From assembly GCA_039619475.1 (NCBI GenBank), contig CM077115.1, positions 37,026,083-37,090,082 on the forward strand: a stretch of DNA of 64,000 nucleotides, written 5' to 3'. The notes beneath the pieces were generated by a model. The model was not told the DNA's origin, made no database searches, and saw nothing but the letters and a program-made list of their open reading frames with translations. Below, piece after piece: positions 37,601-51,125 of this stretch. A program made the translations under genes and the position numbers. The first letter of the stretch is position 1. Each line of letters begins with the position of its first letter. The stretch is from Icerya purchasi. Lineage: Eukaryota; Arthropoda; Insecta; Hemiptera; Monophlebidae.

Positions 37601-40600
37601 GGGGAAAAACAGTCTATTTCATCTACTTCATGCGGCATGATATTGCTTGCCGAGAAATTGTATGCGGTTCAAATATTTTTTCTTTCCTGAATACAATTAG
37701 TAAAGTACACAGAGAAGTCCACGTGTACACTTTGCTTTAGCCACACTAATTATAGTCTTAAATTGACCTGGAAGTTCATTTCCCAATTTGTCCTTCGATA
37801 TCATACGAGACGCATTGTCACAATGTTCAGTTAATACTTTTGAAGAAAATATCGCGTCAAGTAATTTTTCGAATGCGTCTAAATTCTTTCCGCTAACGAG
37901 TCCAGCTAAAATATTATTATGATTTAAATTAGATTTGTCGCAAAAGGTTTATTATACGTAGAATGCAGAGACATAAATTTGTTCCCCGATAAAATTAATA
38001 AACATTTCATTGTAATTACGACGATTAAATTGCGATATTCTACGTAAAATCCTACAAGCTGCTAAGGACATTTTTGAATTCGCTGCTATTATTGGAAAAG
38101 TCATTATAAACTCGTTAATATTACGATATATACTATATATAGTTTTTTTTTTGCCTTTTATTTTAACTGGCTACAACAATAACTAAATCTTACAGTTTTA
38201 TTTAAACGTTATAGTCGTAAATCCCTGTTATATGTATGTGCTAATTTCTTGAAAAGCTGAAAGGTAAGGTTGTTGATAGGCTGATTTTTCCTAAGATACT
38301 TGTGCTATTTGAAATATAAAACTATCAAAATTTTAATAATGGCCGAACAGAGTGAAACGTAAGGATCGAATCGTAGCCAACGGTTATGGGGAAAATGTTG
38401 AAAGGTGATTGGAAATTCACGCGCATAAATCTGTATATTGGAAATGATTTCTCTATATCGGAATATTTGAAAGTCAATTCCAAAACCATTAAGTTTTTTG
38501 TTATTTTGAGAAGAGGTCGTGTTTATTTAGCGAATCTTGATTATTTGAAGATTGCGTCATCAATGCTTACTGGTAGTAGTAAATTCTCTTGAAGTGCATC
38601 ATTATACGAATTATTTCTAGGAAAATAATAAGTACTCCGGTGACGTCGATAGTCCGTATATAAGTTGACTTCATTTTAGCTACAAAGTGTGTGAAATTCA
38701 GCGAGTTATTAGACTTATACGTTAGTTCATCCACAATCGATGGACTGTAAAATAAATCTCGGTTAATTTTTCTAGAAGTGAATTCTGTTCGTATAAAAAT
38801 GATTTATTAGTATTACTATTATGAAGGAATAAATAATAATAAAAGAAGATAAACGCTCGGTAAAAATTAGAAAATCAAAAATAAGGTTTTATTAAATATA
38901 AACTCGGAGATCTTGTAATAGGATTATAGCAATCCGTATATTTCAGTCAGATGTGTATATTCAGAGGTATTCTGTACTTGTCTATTATTTTTTGTTGCGA
39001 ATTTATTTTTTATTCCTAAATATTTTTGTGAAATTCCGTAAACTAATACGACTCCAGGAAAAATTCCTTAAATTTTGTATTATTCTTAATGAATAACAAT
39101 GTGTGGTACGGAAATCGAAATACATCGGAATCAATTAATAAGCAACGAACACGCTTCCGGTTATACCTTAGATGAAGCCCTGCTTTCATTCTCACATACA
39201 CACACACAAATTAACATTGTCACAACAATTCACGTGCGAATATATAAATTGACACATGACAAATAAAATGAATCAATAAAATTTAAATTGCATAACTCGC
39301 TCGTCGATTTTTGTTCTATTAACTAGTATTATAGTTATATTCTTCAAATGTGCGTTTCGTATACTGTAATATATTATTATACTTCACTAGATGTTTTTCT
39401 TCGGGACTGTTTAATTGCAAAATACACACACGCCCATATATATAAAAAAATAAATAAAATTAATGTTACAGTGGGCAAGAAATCAACATGTTTCTCTTGT
39501 TATTTGCCGAAATTTACTACGATCATTGACTAGCCGTACTTGTGAACTGTATCGCTGCAGATAACATCGCATAGTAGCTCAATTAAAAAGTCCTACCTTT
39601 AATATAAATTCGTATTGCGTGGTAAAGTAACTGCTGACTCGATTAGCTAATACACAGCGGTACCGGCCACTTTTTGCTTAAAATTTCCCGATCAGATTAA
39701 TCATTACAGATGACCCATTTCAGGATAGTTCTTCACAAGCACATGCTCACAGAACAGCAGTGGACTGGTTACCAGCTTGCCTTTGAGGGGGGGGGGGCAC
39801 GCCGACTATAAACATTAACCCAACGCAAGTGAAATTTTTGGAAGTTTCAGTATGCGTTGGCGGGGAATCAAGTCTTACTTAAACGAAACACTTGCCAACT
39901 TACCTGCGACAAATAGCCTCGAACAAGGTGGATCATCCCCTCTAAATAAATATTGTAAACTTATTGGTTACTGTTACGTTTGCTATCATGTTTCCTGCAT
40001 CGATTAGAGACTTTTTCTGGAATGCACCGTTCATCTTTTTCTGTTACCTCTGACAACATTAGAAATTGATTGACTATACGCAGTTTCAAAAATAATGATA
40101 AAGCACCAATAAAATTTTCAATTCTAAATAACTTCGTTTCTTAAAACTGTGTTTTTTTGATGTATGAAAAGATAGACAATTTTAAATTACCATTATTTAA
40201 TTCTATTTTCTATTTTCTTTGTATATCAATTTTTAAAAAATTAAATGTATGGAGTTAGTTACTCCGGAATATGTCGGTTGTTTTATGAATATATTATGCA
40301 TTTTTCGGTAAAAAGGGTTTCATTTTTTAATAATATATATACAAAAAATCAATTGTTAAAATGTTTAAACAACATAAGGAGTAAAAATCGCTTTTACTAG
40401 ACATCCATTTCAGCTGATGTGTGATATGAATCGTTAACTTTTCTATCATGCAAACAAGCATCATAAATGATAATCTCTTATTTGTATGATAGAAAAGTTA
40501 CAAACGATTCATTTTTATAGAAATCGTTAGCGTACTTTAAGAAGGACAACAAATATTCTTACACTGTTTGATCTTTGAATTTATGCCAGACAATCACCCT

Positions 40601-42352
40601 TGATACAGGGTTTTACCGATTACAGCTCTGTATTAGATAATCTCGTTGCACAAAACAGTTCAGTAGTTGGCCAAGCAGTTAATAGAAAAATAGGATAATC
40701 TGTTTTATTTTTTTTTTTAAATCTTTCTCTTTGCATCTTTACGTTTTAGAAAGAACCGTTAAAACATACCGTTTCGAAAATTATGAGCATTAAGTAGATG
40801 TTGAGTAAGCAAATATGGTTTCAATAATGGGGATCTGAATCGTGGAAATTTTTTCATTAACGGTAAACAATCAATGACGAAATATTTTATCCCGTTATGG
40901 TTGAGTTTTTACAATTCGAAACAAGCTTGCGCGTAAAATCGAACAGTTAAAACAACATTGAGGGGGGATTTGAAATAACAACTGCGAAGGAGATTCTTAA
41001 TTATAGATCGCACAAAGCAGTCATAAAATGTATCACAAACAGAGGACTATTCAAATTCAGGTTCCCTCAATTTGATCAGTTTTGATATTATAGTTATTCG
41101 CTATACTTCCGTTTCTTGCGTTTGTTTCCAATTGTTGAATAATATAATATCGCATTTACATTAAAAATACAATTGATTATAATAAGAATATTAAATAATT
41201 GCTGATTAAAATTTCCGTTTTATTAAACCACGACAGTATATAGAGCATTTACTGTTATCGTGAACATACTAGTCGACATATTTTTAATATTTTTATTATA
41301 ATGAATTATATTTTTAATTTGCATGCAGTAGTAACAGTATTTTATTTGGTTTATATATTTAAAAGTTTTAAAGCAATTTATACGGGTTTGCGGAATTTTG
41401 TGATTTTTTAACGAGAATATTCAAACGTAATAAAACTAATCCAAAAAACTGTTTATAGGCAGACTGATCGTCGTATTTTGATATTTTGAATTTAATTGTA
41501 ACCGAATCACTAATTTGTAGCAGGTCAGGAATTCCTTTTTTCCATTTTCTTCGAAATTTAACGCTATCTGTGAAAACGTCAGGCGCTGATTGTTGGATAA
41601 AAGTTGTTGACAATTATAACAAAAATTAATGAAATCTTTTTAAAATAAAATAGAATTAATCTACCGGAGCGTACAGTTGGTTAGACAAAGCGGTTTTTTA
41701 CTCGTGTGTAACTCGCTTCGAATCCGAAAAATGTGGAAAAATATTACTTGTGTTGGTTAACGTCCATAATTGGTGAGCCCCTAAATAAATACAAAAATAA
41801 ATAAATAAAATAGGCGGAGCGAGTGATCATAAAAACCTGTGCATAAACAATTCATTTTAAAACGAGAACTTTTAGTCGCACATAGAAGAAATTGCAAAAT
41901 AGTTCGGGGGTGTAGACTTGATAGACTTGTTCGGCTATCTAATGAACTGAAAAATGTTTAAAACAGAGTGGATTACGTAAAATACGTTTCTAAATTAGTA
42001 TTTACATAATTTAAAAAAAAAAAACGATTATTATAATTTTTTACAATTCGTATGATGGCAGTTTCTTTTTTTCCTCTTTTTTTTTTTTTTTTGGTTATAC
42101 CTTATAAAATAATCAATAGGTGCATACAACTGTTAGTAGGCGGTTCTTTTATATTTTTTAATTCTTTTATCGTTCATCATTTCAATTAGATATCAGTTTT
42201 ATTAAAATTTTGAAATTAACTGTTTGCAGTGTCACCAAAATTTTAAAAGTTTTCAGAACTTAAAAAATAACCCTTAGTATAAACAGTGGCGGATTTGACC
42301 ATGGTGGCGCCCTAGACCCATACTGATATGTCGCCCTTCTCATAACGTCAAA

Positions 42353-42392
<40 letters not shown>

Positions 42393-45300
42393 CAAAAATT
42401 TGTAGATATTAATAACGAACTTACTTCAGTTATCGTAAAAATATATTATTATTCTTTGATAGATACAATCACAATATATCATAAACGTTAGTTATCAATA
42501 ACTTATAATTAGAAAATAAAGCAAAATTAAGAAATAAATTACTAATATAATCAAATCACGAAATAATGTTTTTTCTTGCTTTGGTTTTTGCAAAAACATC
42601 AATGATATCAACATACTCACTTTCCTGTACTAATTGTGTTTTAATACATAATAATGCCAGCGCATTGAGTCTATCTTGGTTATTCATGCTTGCACGCAAA
42701 TAATTTTTCACCCTTTTTCAAGTGGAGAATGATCTTTCCCCAGAACAATTTGTTGCAGGAGTACTGAGTACATTCGTAGAACAATATCTACATTTGGATA
42801 AATATCACAGAGATTACGTGAATTGAAAATGGCACTTATATAAAAGATCTAGTGTAATAATAAATAGAAAATATATTGTAACAAAATTATAAAATTTTAT
42901 TGAAATAATTAAGTTAATAGAATTTTTCTATATATGTCATTTTTTTCACCGTTTTTAATGGTAAGAGAGAAAATAATAAAATTCAATTTCACAATTGATG
43001 AAAAACTTCAGCAATTTTTGCTTTTAGGCGCACGGGAAAAAATGTTTTAAGGTTCAGGCGCCCATTTAATTTTAGTCATCTCTTAACTTTTGGCGCCATT
43101 CAAATTTTGCCGCCCTAGGCCTGGGCCTCGCGGGCTTAAGCCTAAATCCGTCACTGATTATAAAGATAAACCTAAAAATAAAACAACACGTAGAGTTTTC
43201 GTGGTTCATATTAACATCGAAATCACAATTTTTGGTTAACACACCTATTTAACGTTTCAGACACGTTTATACGGTCCATCATCAGAAACTAGTTTCTGCT
43301 TGAAACGTTAAGTGGGTGTATATTAATGTTGAAGTGGTGTTTACCAAAAATTTTGATTTCGATCTAAAAATAAAACCTTAATTTACCACAGGAAGTGAAG
43401 AAGTGCGTGAAGAACGTTGGATTGATTACACTTAATAATTATGTAGCACAATATAAATTATTTCTAAATGTTGAAACTTTATCACGGTCATTAGTTAAAT
43501 GTGCAGACCTTCGTTTTCTTGACATACATTACGTTTGATGTTAAAAAAACTTTTTATCCGAAAAAACGCCGATATCGGGAAATAGTAAAAAACATAATTT
43601 TTCTTTATGCCAATTCTGAACCTCAGCTGACCTTTCTATTCCTATTGACATCGACATTCGACAAGGACGTGTGCTTGTTTATACTCATTAAATTTTCCGG
43701 CTGATTCTTTAAACCCGATTCACAACTTGTACGATGGATATTACGTGAATTTCTGAAATTAAAAAGTTATAATTCGGATAAACTAAAACTCAGAAGTTAT
43801 AAATGATTGCATCATTTTTATTCAGTTATGTTACCAATTGTTGAGTATTGAAATGCCACTTTGTTGATGTTAGAGATGTTTCTCACGAGATAAAATCTTA
43901 ATTGAGAGCACGTAACGAATGCACACATAATTTAAGAAAAGAAGTAAATGATTTCACAGCTGTTTAAGAGTAAAAATCGAGAATTTAAATTAATGTAAAA
44001 CATCGAACATAAAAATTATCAATCTGTTACAGATCGGACAACAAAGAAACAGAAATAAAGAAAATATTGATAAAAACAAAAACATCGGTGTATAAGAATA
44101 AAAAGTAAAATGGCTATTCTTCCTACATCAAATTGTTATAATGATATATACACACACACATTCATTATATATATATATGTGTGTGTGTGTATGAGTATGC
44201 ATAAATACTTCTAGTGAATATTATACGTTTTTTTTGTTCTTTTAATCATAAGTGGTATACATTGCTTATTTGTTACCACAACTGTTCAGTGTAGTTATCT
44301 ATTTGTTTATGTATATATATATATATATTTTTTTTTTTCTTTTTCATATTTGTTTTTAATATTCGTTTAAAATAAATAAAAATAAACCGTATAAGAAAAA
44401 TAGAATAACCAGTTTATTCTGTTACAGTTTTAATGTTAATGAAGTGTGTAATTGTAGGCACATTTTTCGATTTGGTTAAACTACTTTGAGTTTTCATTAA
44501 AATTTGATGATGTTAATTTTCATTAACATTTTTTTTTTTTACTTATTTCTGTTCTTTTGTGCCATTAGTTATTTTAAAAAGTGATATTAAATATATGCAC
44601 TTTTAAGATGTTTAAGTCGATAAAAATTCTTGTAGTAATTTAATTTTGCTACATACTTCCTTGAATACTACACCTATATAATGTATAATTACTTTAACGT
44701 AATAATTTGTAACAATTTATCCGTTGCAGATATATTTAAAAATGTTCCGGTGCAGAAAATCAATATTAAGTTTTAGAACGTATCAATAATCATGTTACTG
44801 TACATCGTCTTTCTATCTTTGTGTGTGTGTGTGTGTGTGTATAGAGGAGCTTTAATAAAATTATTCCACCCACTGTTTACTATTACTGTGCATTGTGTAT
44901 AACACATCAGTCCTCAATATCGCCCTCGTTGGTAGTTTGAAGTAAATTTAATTGGAAGTACGAAGTCGGCTTATTGAAAAAATTGTAAAATTTGTATTAA
45001 ACGTAGGTTATTTTCAGTACGTTAAAATACCTTTTTTCCCGTTATGGATTGTTTTTGGCTATTTGAGAAATGCGATTATTTATTCTTATTGTGAACGTCG
45101 TAAAATAACAAACTAAACCACTTTTCGAATTTAAGGTAAGGAATTATTGAAGAATTATTAATATTTTGTATTTACCAGAGGCAATTATGAATTCTTCGTA
45201 GAGGACGTTAGAAACTGTTGAGCGTTGATTTACGAAAAATCAATGCACTGTATAATTTGGCCGAGATTGGTCGCATCATTTGATATGGTGTGATGATTTA

Positions 45301-48300
45301 AAATAACAGTTTAAATAGTTGAGTTTAAGAAATGTGTGAATATAAATAAGGAAAACTGCGGAGAAGAGATATAGTTTTGTTAATATCTTTTAGAGCAGTA
45401 TAATAATGAGGTTCTTTAAATAGTAATTATGTTCCGAATATGCTGCCTTTATTTAAGTAATTATGAAATGCAGTATCTTTAATATTTCCGGAAAATTCTG
45501 TAATCTATCGGGGACTGTGTTCGTGTTGAGTGAAATTTGATTTTCATTGTATATGACAATATGATACATGTGGAGATTTTATAAATTTACCATTATTTTA
45601 TCTAAAAATAATGAAATAACCGAGGAATATATATATTTTTAAAAATATGACAAATTAATACATACGTTTTGGCGTTTTGGAAGTTCCTTTAATATTTTTA
45701 GAAAGTTTTTAATCAGCCTTTTTATGATAAGGAATGTTTGATACGTTATATGAGAAGTATGATATGTGTAATTTTATAAATGTACTTATTTACCGCGAAT
45801 ATTCCAAAATTATATTTTATATTCCTCGTGTTGAAAAATATTTTTTTTTTTTTTTTTAAAAAAAGCTCCTTTTATGAATACACATACTATTTTTAAGATA
45901 TTCGATTTGTAAATGCTGGTTTTTAAAAAATTCCACTACTACCTACAATATTGGTTGAAGGTGATACAAAAATTAAAGATTAATCTCCAACATTTGACGT
46001 ACATATCATACGCACTTTTTTTTACGTATAATGAAGTCGTTTAACCATTTTGTATCCTTAATGGTATTACGGATCAGTTTTTCTAAGAAATTTGTTATTT
46101 GCGTATTTTTTAAAGCAAAATATCGTTAATGTCGACAGTTTGATGAGTAGACTTCTCTTTTTCGGTTCGCCTCTTATTTGTTCATCAATGCGTCTTGATT
46201 ACTGTCCATCAAACAATCAATTGTGAATCTTGTAGATTTAAAATGGTGTTCTGGCACTTTCTATTGCTGCATATATTCTCCGATGCGTATATTTCTTTAG
46301 CTCGTTATTTACTTCCGTTAATTCTTCTATATTTAAAGTGCGTTTATCGATGTTTTTCTCTCTTAAAAAATGTACCATTCTTTCCGCAATGGATGATAAT
46401 GTTTTCTTGAATCTTTCGTGAACTCTGATTAGAATAAATATTAAGAACAAATGAAGCATTAGATAGATTATGTCAAACGGCAATGATTTCTTACGATATT
46501 CTTGCATAAAACCCTTTTATAGTTTATAATACTTTACGAACAAAATAAATTTCTTATTACAATAATCGTTAAATAACTTTGGACTACTGTCAGGCAGTGT
46601 CCTTCATTGCGTGTTTTATTGCGTAATATTTGTCTGCATGGAAAATTCAAAAATGTATTATTCTTCCTTTCATATCAACCTTTCCTATTCACAATCCGTG
46701 TTGCGCGCGTGCACACATACAAAAAAATTATGGTATATGTTAATATGGTTTTATAAGCAAATTTTAGAAGGGTTTTAGACCTATTTTGACTTATGTACCT
46801 TTTGGAAGATAATTTTCTTTTTGAACTGTACTTCTACATTTCCTTCTGTTTTTGAGTATTATTAATTACATCTTAATTGTTCATAATCCAACATACAAAA
46901 AAAAAAAAAAAAAAAAAAAAAGGAAAGAAAAAAAGAAACGTTGTTATATATGTTACAAATGTAAAAGCAAAAAAAGTAATTATGAATAAATAAAATGTGT
47001 AGGTATTTTGAATTATATGTAATGCGACCTTTGGCGTGTTTTAAACCATAACGGGTTTTTAAATGAGTGATATAATCGTAAAAATTTGACCCGCCAATTT
47101 GTTCGGTCTCCCCGCATGTTTACTGCTAGTAAATGTTAGCAGAAATTCGATAGCTTTATCAGGCAGTTGCTTGTATTTAGAGCTTATGTTGGCGCGCAAA
47201 AATTAATTAGGTATTTTCTTCGAATTCAGTTTTTAAAATGAATTGATTTTTGACACTGTTCTTTTCTTTTATAAATTGATAATTATGATGTATATTCGTT
47301 TTCGGATGGATTAAAAATTAATGATTTTACAGTTGAGAGATTTTGAGAAGCACTTTCTAAGTGTATACAATTTTTTGTCAGTTATCTCTGAAACGGTTTG
47401 AAGTTTGTTTTCATAGTGTTTAGGATACTTCGAATTGACTTTTTTTGTGCGTTATGTTCAAAAATTTAATTTTTTAATTGTATATTCAATTTTATTCGGA
47501 ACATTAAAGACTGTATGTCACTATGAAAAAACTTATTTTAAACTTAATGCAAGCATAATTCATGATCAAGGAACCCCTGATAAATAACTGAGTGAAGACT
47601 TTAATTCGAGAAAGTCATCTCGCTTCAATATGCAAAAATAATAGAAATAATTTTATTTTTGTAATCGGCATAGTTTCGTGAGGATTGAAGAAATAAAGAT
47701 TTCTTGAGAGCGCTTCCCCCGGTATGCGATACATTCGTTTTTTTTTTGTTTTTTTTTAGAGATAATCTTTGCTTGCCACATATGAAAACTCGTATTTTAC
47801 ATATTCATCGTAGTATTCTCTTATTGTGTTTCATTTTTGAAAACTCGTGCGTCATCTGCAATTGTTCAATATCTTACATAGTGCAAGAAAGAAAGGAAAT
47901 TACTGCGATAAGCATATAAAATAACGGGGTTTCTTGCACAATTGTTTTTGATTTTGTTCTTCATAATGTCTTTTCTTTACTGTACTAGTTTTCAGTCATT
48001 TCCTTATTGCTCGCAACAACGAGTGATCTTATTAATATTTTTAACTAAAATCGCTAATCATCGAAAGAATTCAGAGAAATTATTCTGCTGCGTATTTACA
48101 TTCATTTGTTATAGGCGAGAAATAGGTAGTATTCGTGGTCAAAAAGGACACCCGTTTTTATCAAATGTTAATGAAAATAAAATGACAATTGTTTTACAGA
48201 CGACCCCTTTTAATATTATTTTGTTTTAAAAATATCTTTCATCGGTTAACCGCGCATGTTTATTATTCGCCATTAGTGAAAATCTGGGGGGATCATTAGT

Positions 48301-51080
48301 AACGTACTTCCGCGGGTAGGACCAGGTTGACTTTTTGATTTGAAGGCATTCCGCATCAGGATTTGATCGTGATTAGCGGAAGTGGCCGAGCTTTAGCTTT
48401 TTATTTGTACTCTTTGTTATGTTAATCCTGACGATCAGCTCAATTATCACGCGAATATCAGTGTAGTTCTAATAAATCTGAATTTTAATTTGAATATTAT
48501 TATAATTTCCTTATTAACGTGTTGGTAACGGTAATTAAAATCGGCGATTAAACAAAAGTGGCGCAGGTTGTTAGCGTTAGAATAATTAGCGAGAAAATTT
48601 AAACATCTTTATTTAATAACGTGCAGCGTATTTCAGGAAGTACGGTTAAAGAGTAAGTGTGTGATTGTGGAAACGAAAAAAAGAGGGAGAGAGAGCGAAT
48701 GGGAAGAAGAACATAACTGACGAGGAAATAAAATAGACGAATGTTATCGGACAGAGTTTTATATACGTTCCCCTGAAAGTGTAAATATGAGCTGTTTTAT
48801 CATGGCTGTATACGAGAAAGAAATTTCGTTAAGCAGTAACCGTACAATTGTTTCGATCGGGTTTTTTTTTATTCGAAAATCAGTAAGACCGGATCGACAG
48901 CGAACCTCATAGTGAAAATATTGAGAACAGTAAAGTGAATCATGTATAACGTTCGGAGGTTGCGAGGTTTGAAGATGGTTCATACGATATTAAGTTCCCA
49001 ACGAGCGCCAAAGAGTACTGTATAAAAATTATTTTCCTGCTACCTATTTTGTAATATAAACGGGGATTGAAGTCCAACCCAAAATTTAGAAATCGAGTTT
49101 AATTGTGTTCCGTTGGGGGGGGGTCATTTTTCTTCTTCTCTATTTACAACTAAATCCGTAAAGGTGTTGTATATGTGCTAAGTTGGGAACCGAAAAATAA
49201 TATTGCCTAGACAGAAAAAAATGTTTATAAGTAAGCAAATAAAATGAGAAACCACGTAATATTTGACTGCACTTGGTTTTTTATCGCGTTTAATTTTTTA
49301 AGTTACTCAGTTATTGTGCCGCTTAAAAATACCGGCTTGTCGCCGTGAAGGGATGCAGAGTCGCCGCTATGTGTATTTTTTGTTTACTTCATTTATTCGT
49401 TTTTATAGCTTATTTGATAAAAACGAGATTGTTTGCACGTTGTATTTCGCGCCATATGTAGTGGGAATAGTTTAATCTCGGAAGATCGGTAAAAAGTCGC
49501 GAGGCGTACTTTTGATAGAAGAGCATGAACTTGCGTAGTTTTTAGTAAAATTCCTTTTTAATGTTATGTAGACGATGCATGTTAGAAAGCATGCGATATA
49601 CGGTAGAATCCCGCAAACTCCTTATCCTGAACGGATCGAAGCTATTAAATGAAACGGCATTAATAATATAGAGTTGTACGCGAATAACACAACAAATTCA
49701 TCGTCCGTGTCCTAGAATAAATTTATATTAAATGAAAATGCATACACATTTTTTTTAGATTTATTTTAAAAGAAAAATCTTTTTTACCAAATAAATTTCA
49801 TTTTAACGTTGACTAAGAGTTGAAAAACGCGAATGTATGAAAATAAATAAAAGACGTAATTTTACAACTTTTTGTCCCAAATACGTTCGTTAGTCATTGA
49901 CCGCATATGTCCAAGCAGAATGCGAACTAACCGAAGTTTGCCGAATTTATCCTACTATAACTCGGGTAAGTATCGTCTGCCTGACATGCGAATGGTCACA
50001 CTGTGCTTCCACTGAAACAAACACACTACTGTCCGCAATGCATTGTTCTTCCCCAGAAATATAAACTTGAAAAGAGTCCGTCCGATTGGCTATTTCTTCC
50101 TTTTTTTACAATTGCAATTATTTCTCGAACTAATTACGCGCAGTTACTTTTAAATTTTCCAAATACGAACCATCGATTTTTCGTTTTCTGTGTAATTGCC
50201 ATCAGTTTTCTAATTAGTATTAATTCGGTTCGTTCGTGTTTCTTTATGTTCAGGTATCGGATTCGGGTTTATTTACCTGCCAGCGGTGGTGGCGGTCAGC
50301 TATTACTTCGAAACGAAACGCGCATTAGCTACTGGAATCGCCGTATGCGGATCAGGATTCGGTACGTTCGCATTTGCTCCATTAGCTACTTACCTGCTGG
50401 AAGAATTTGGTTGGAAAGGAGCGAATTTGGTTTTGGCCGGATTAATATTAAATTGCGCGGTAAATGTGCTATATCATAATATCCTTTTAATTTATTAATT
50501 ATTTCTAATGTACGCTATTTCCACTTTACGATTTTAATATTTATGAGAACATGCATAATAATAATAACAACAACAACAACAATAAGAAACTTTTCTCTCT
50601 TTTTTTCCGATTAATGCATTTATATTCTAAAAGTCCGTTTACAGTTTTATAGTGAACGGGGAGAGTACCTGACAATTACTACCGTCAAGCTTAGTCTTGG
50701 CTGAGAACTCTGTACAAAAGATAAATCACTTATTTAACTTAGCCCTTAGATTTGTACGTACTTAATATATTTATTTGTACTACTTACTATAACTACTTGC
50801 CCAAGCAGGTGGTGCACAAATACGGTAATAAAGTAATAAACGTTATTGTACCTATAATACATAAAATAATGCTTCTAATACCGACAAATTTTCAAGATAT
50901 AATTCTTGAAATTGCAAAAAACAAAACAAAAAAAGAAGAGCAAATATAAAAATTGAAACCGTTAAGTGCTAAGATAAATTACTATAAATTCTATTTATCT
51001 GTTATAATTTAAGTTGTTTGGTTTTCAAATTCATTTAGTTTAATACCTTTTTTCATTTTCTTTTATTTTCCCCAGTTTAC

Positions 51081-51125
<45 letters not shown>

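Larger units (their letters stand above)
35404..50253 (+). other. MCT intron B (14.9 kb)
   Basis: The longest intron, from GTAAGC to TTATGTTCAG. It carries most of the intronic repeats: a 31-T tract (35993-36023), a GC-richer block with a tRNA-derived SINE (37.1-37.6 kb), the 87-nt hairpin (40.4 kb), a SINE (41.7 kb), the hAT copy (42.3-43.2 kb), the hammerhead-like palindrome (43.2-43.4 kb), TA/TG microsatellites (44.15 and 44.82 kb) and a 25-A tract (46897-46921). I saw nothing I could call a gene in 38.0-39.7, 44.9-46.8 or 47.0-50.2 kb. Confidence 0.85.

Noticed and set aside
46238..46507. 89-codon minus-strand frame with charged, helix-like sequence
   Set aside because: No recognisable family, no splice or start context, and within the length expected by chance.
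50003..50479. 158-codon frame overlapping exon C
   Set aside because: It is in another frame from the conserved transporter sequence and begins in intron.
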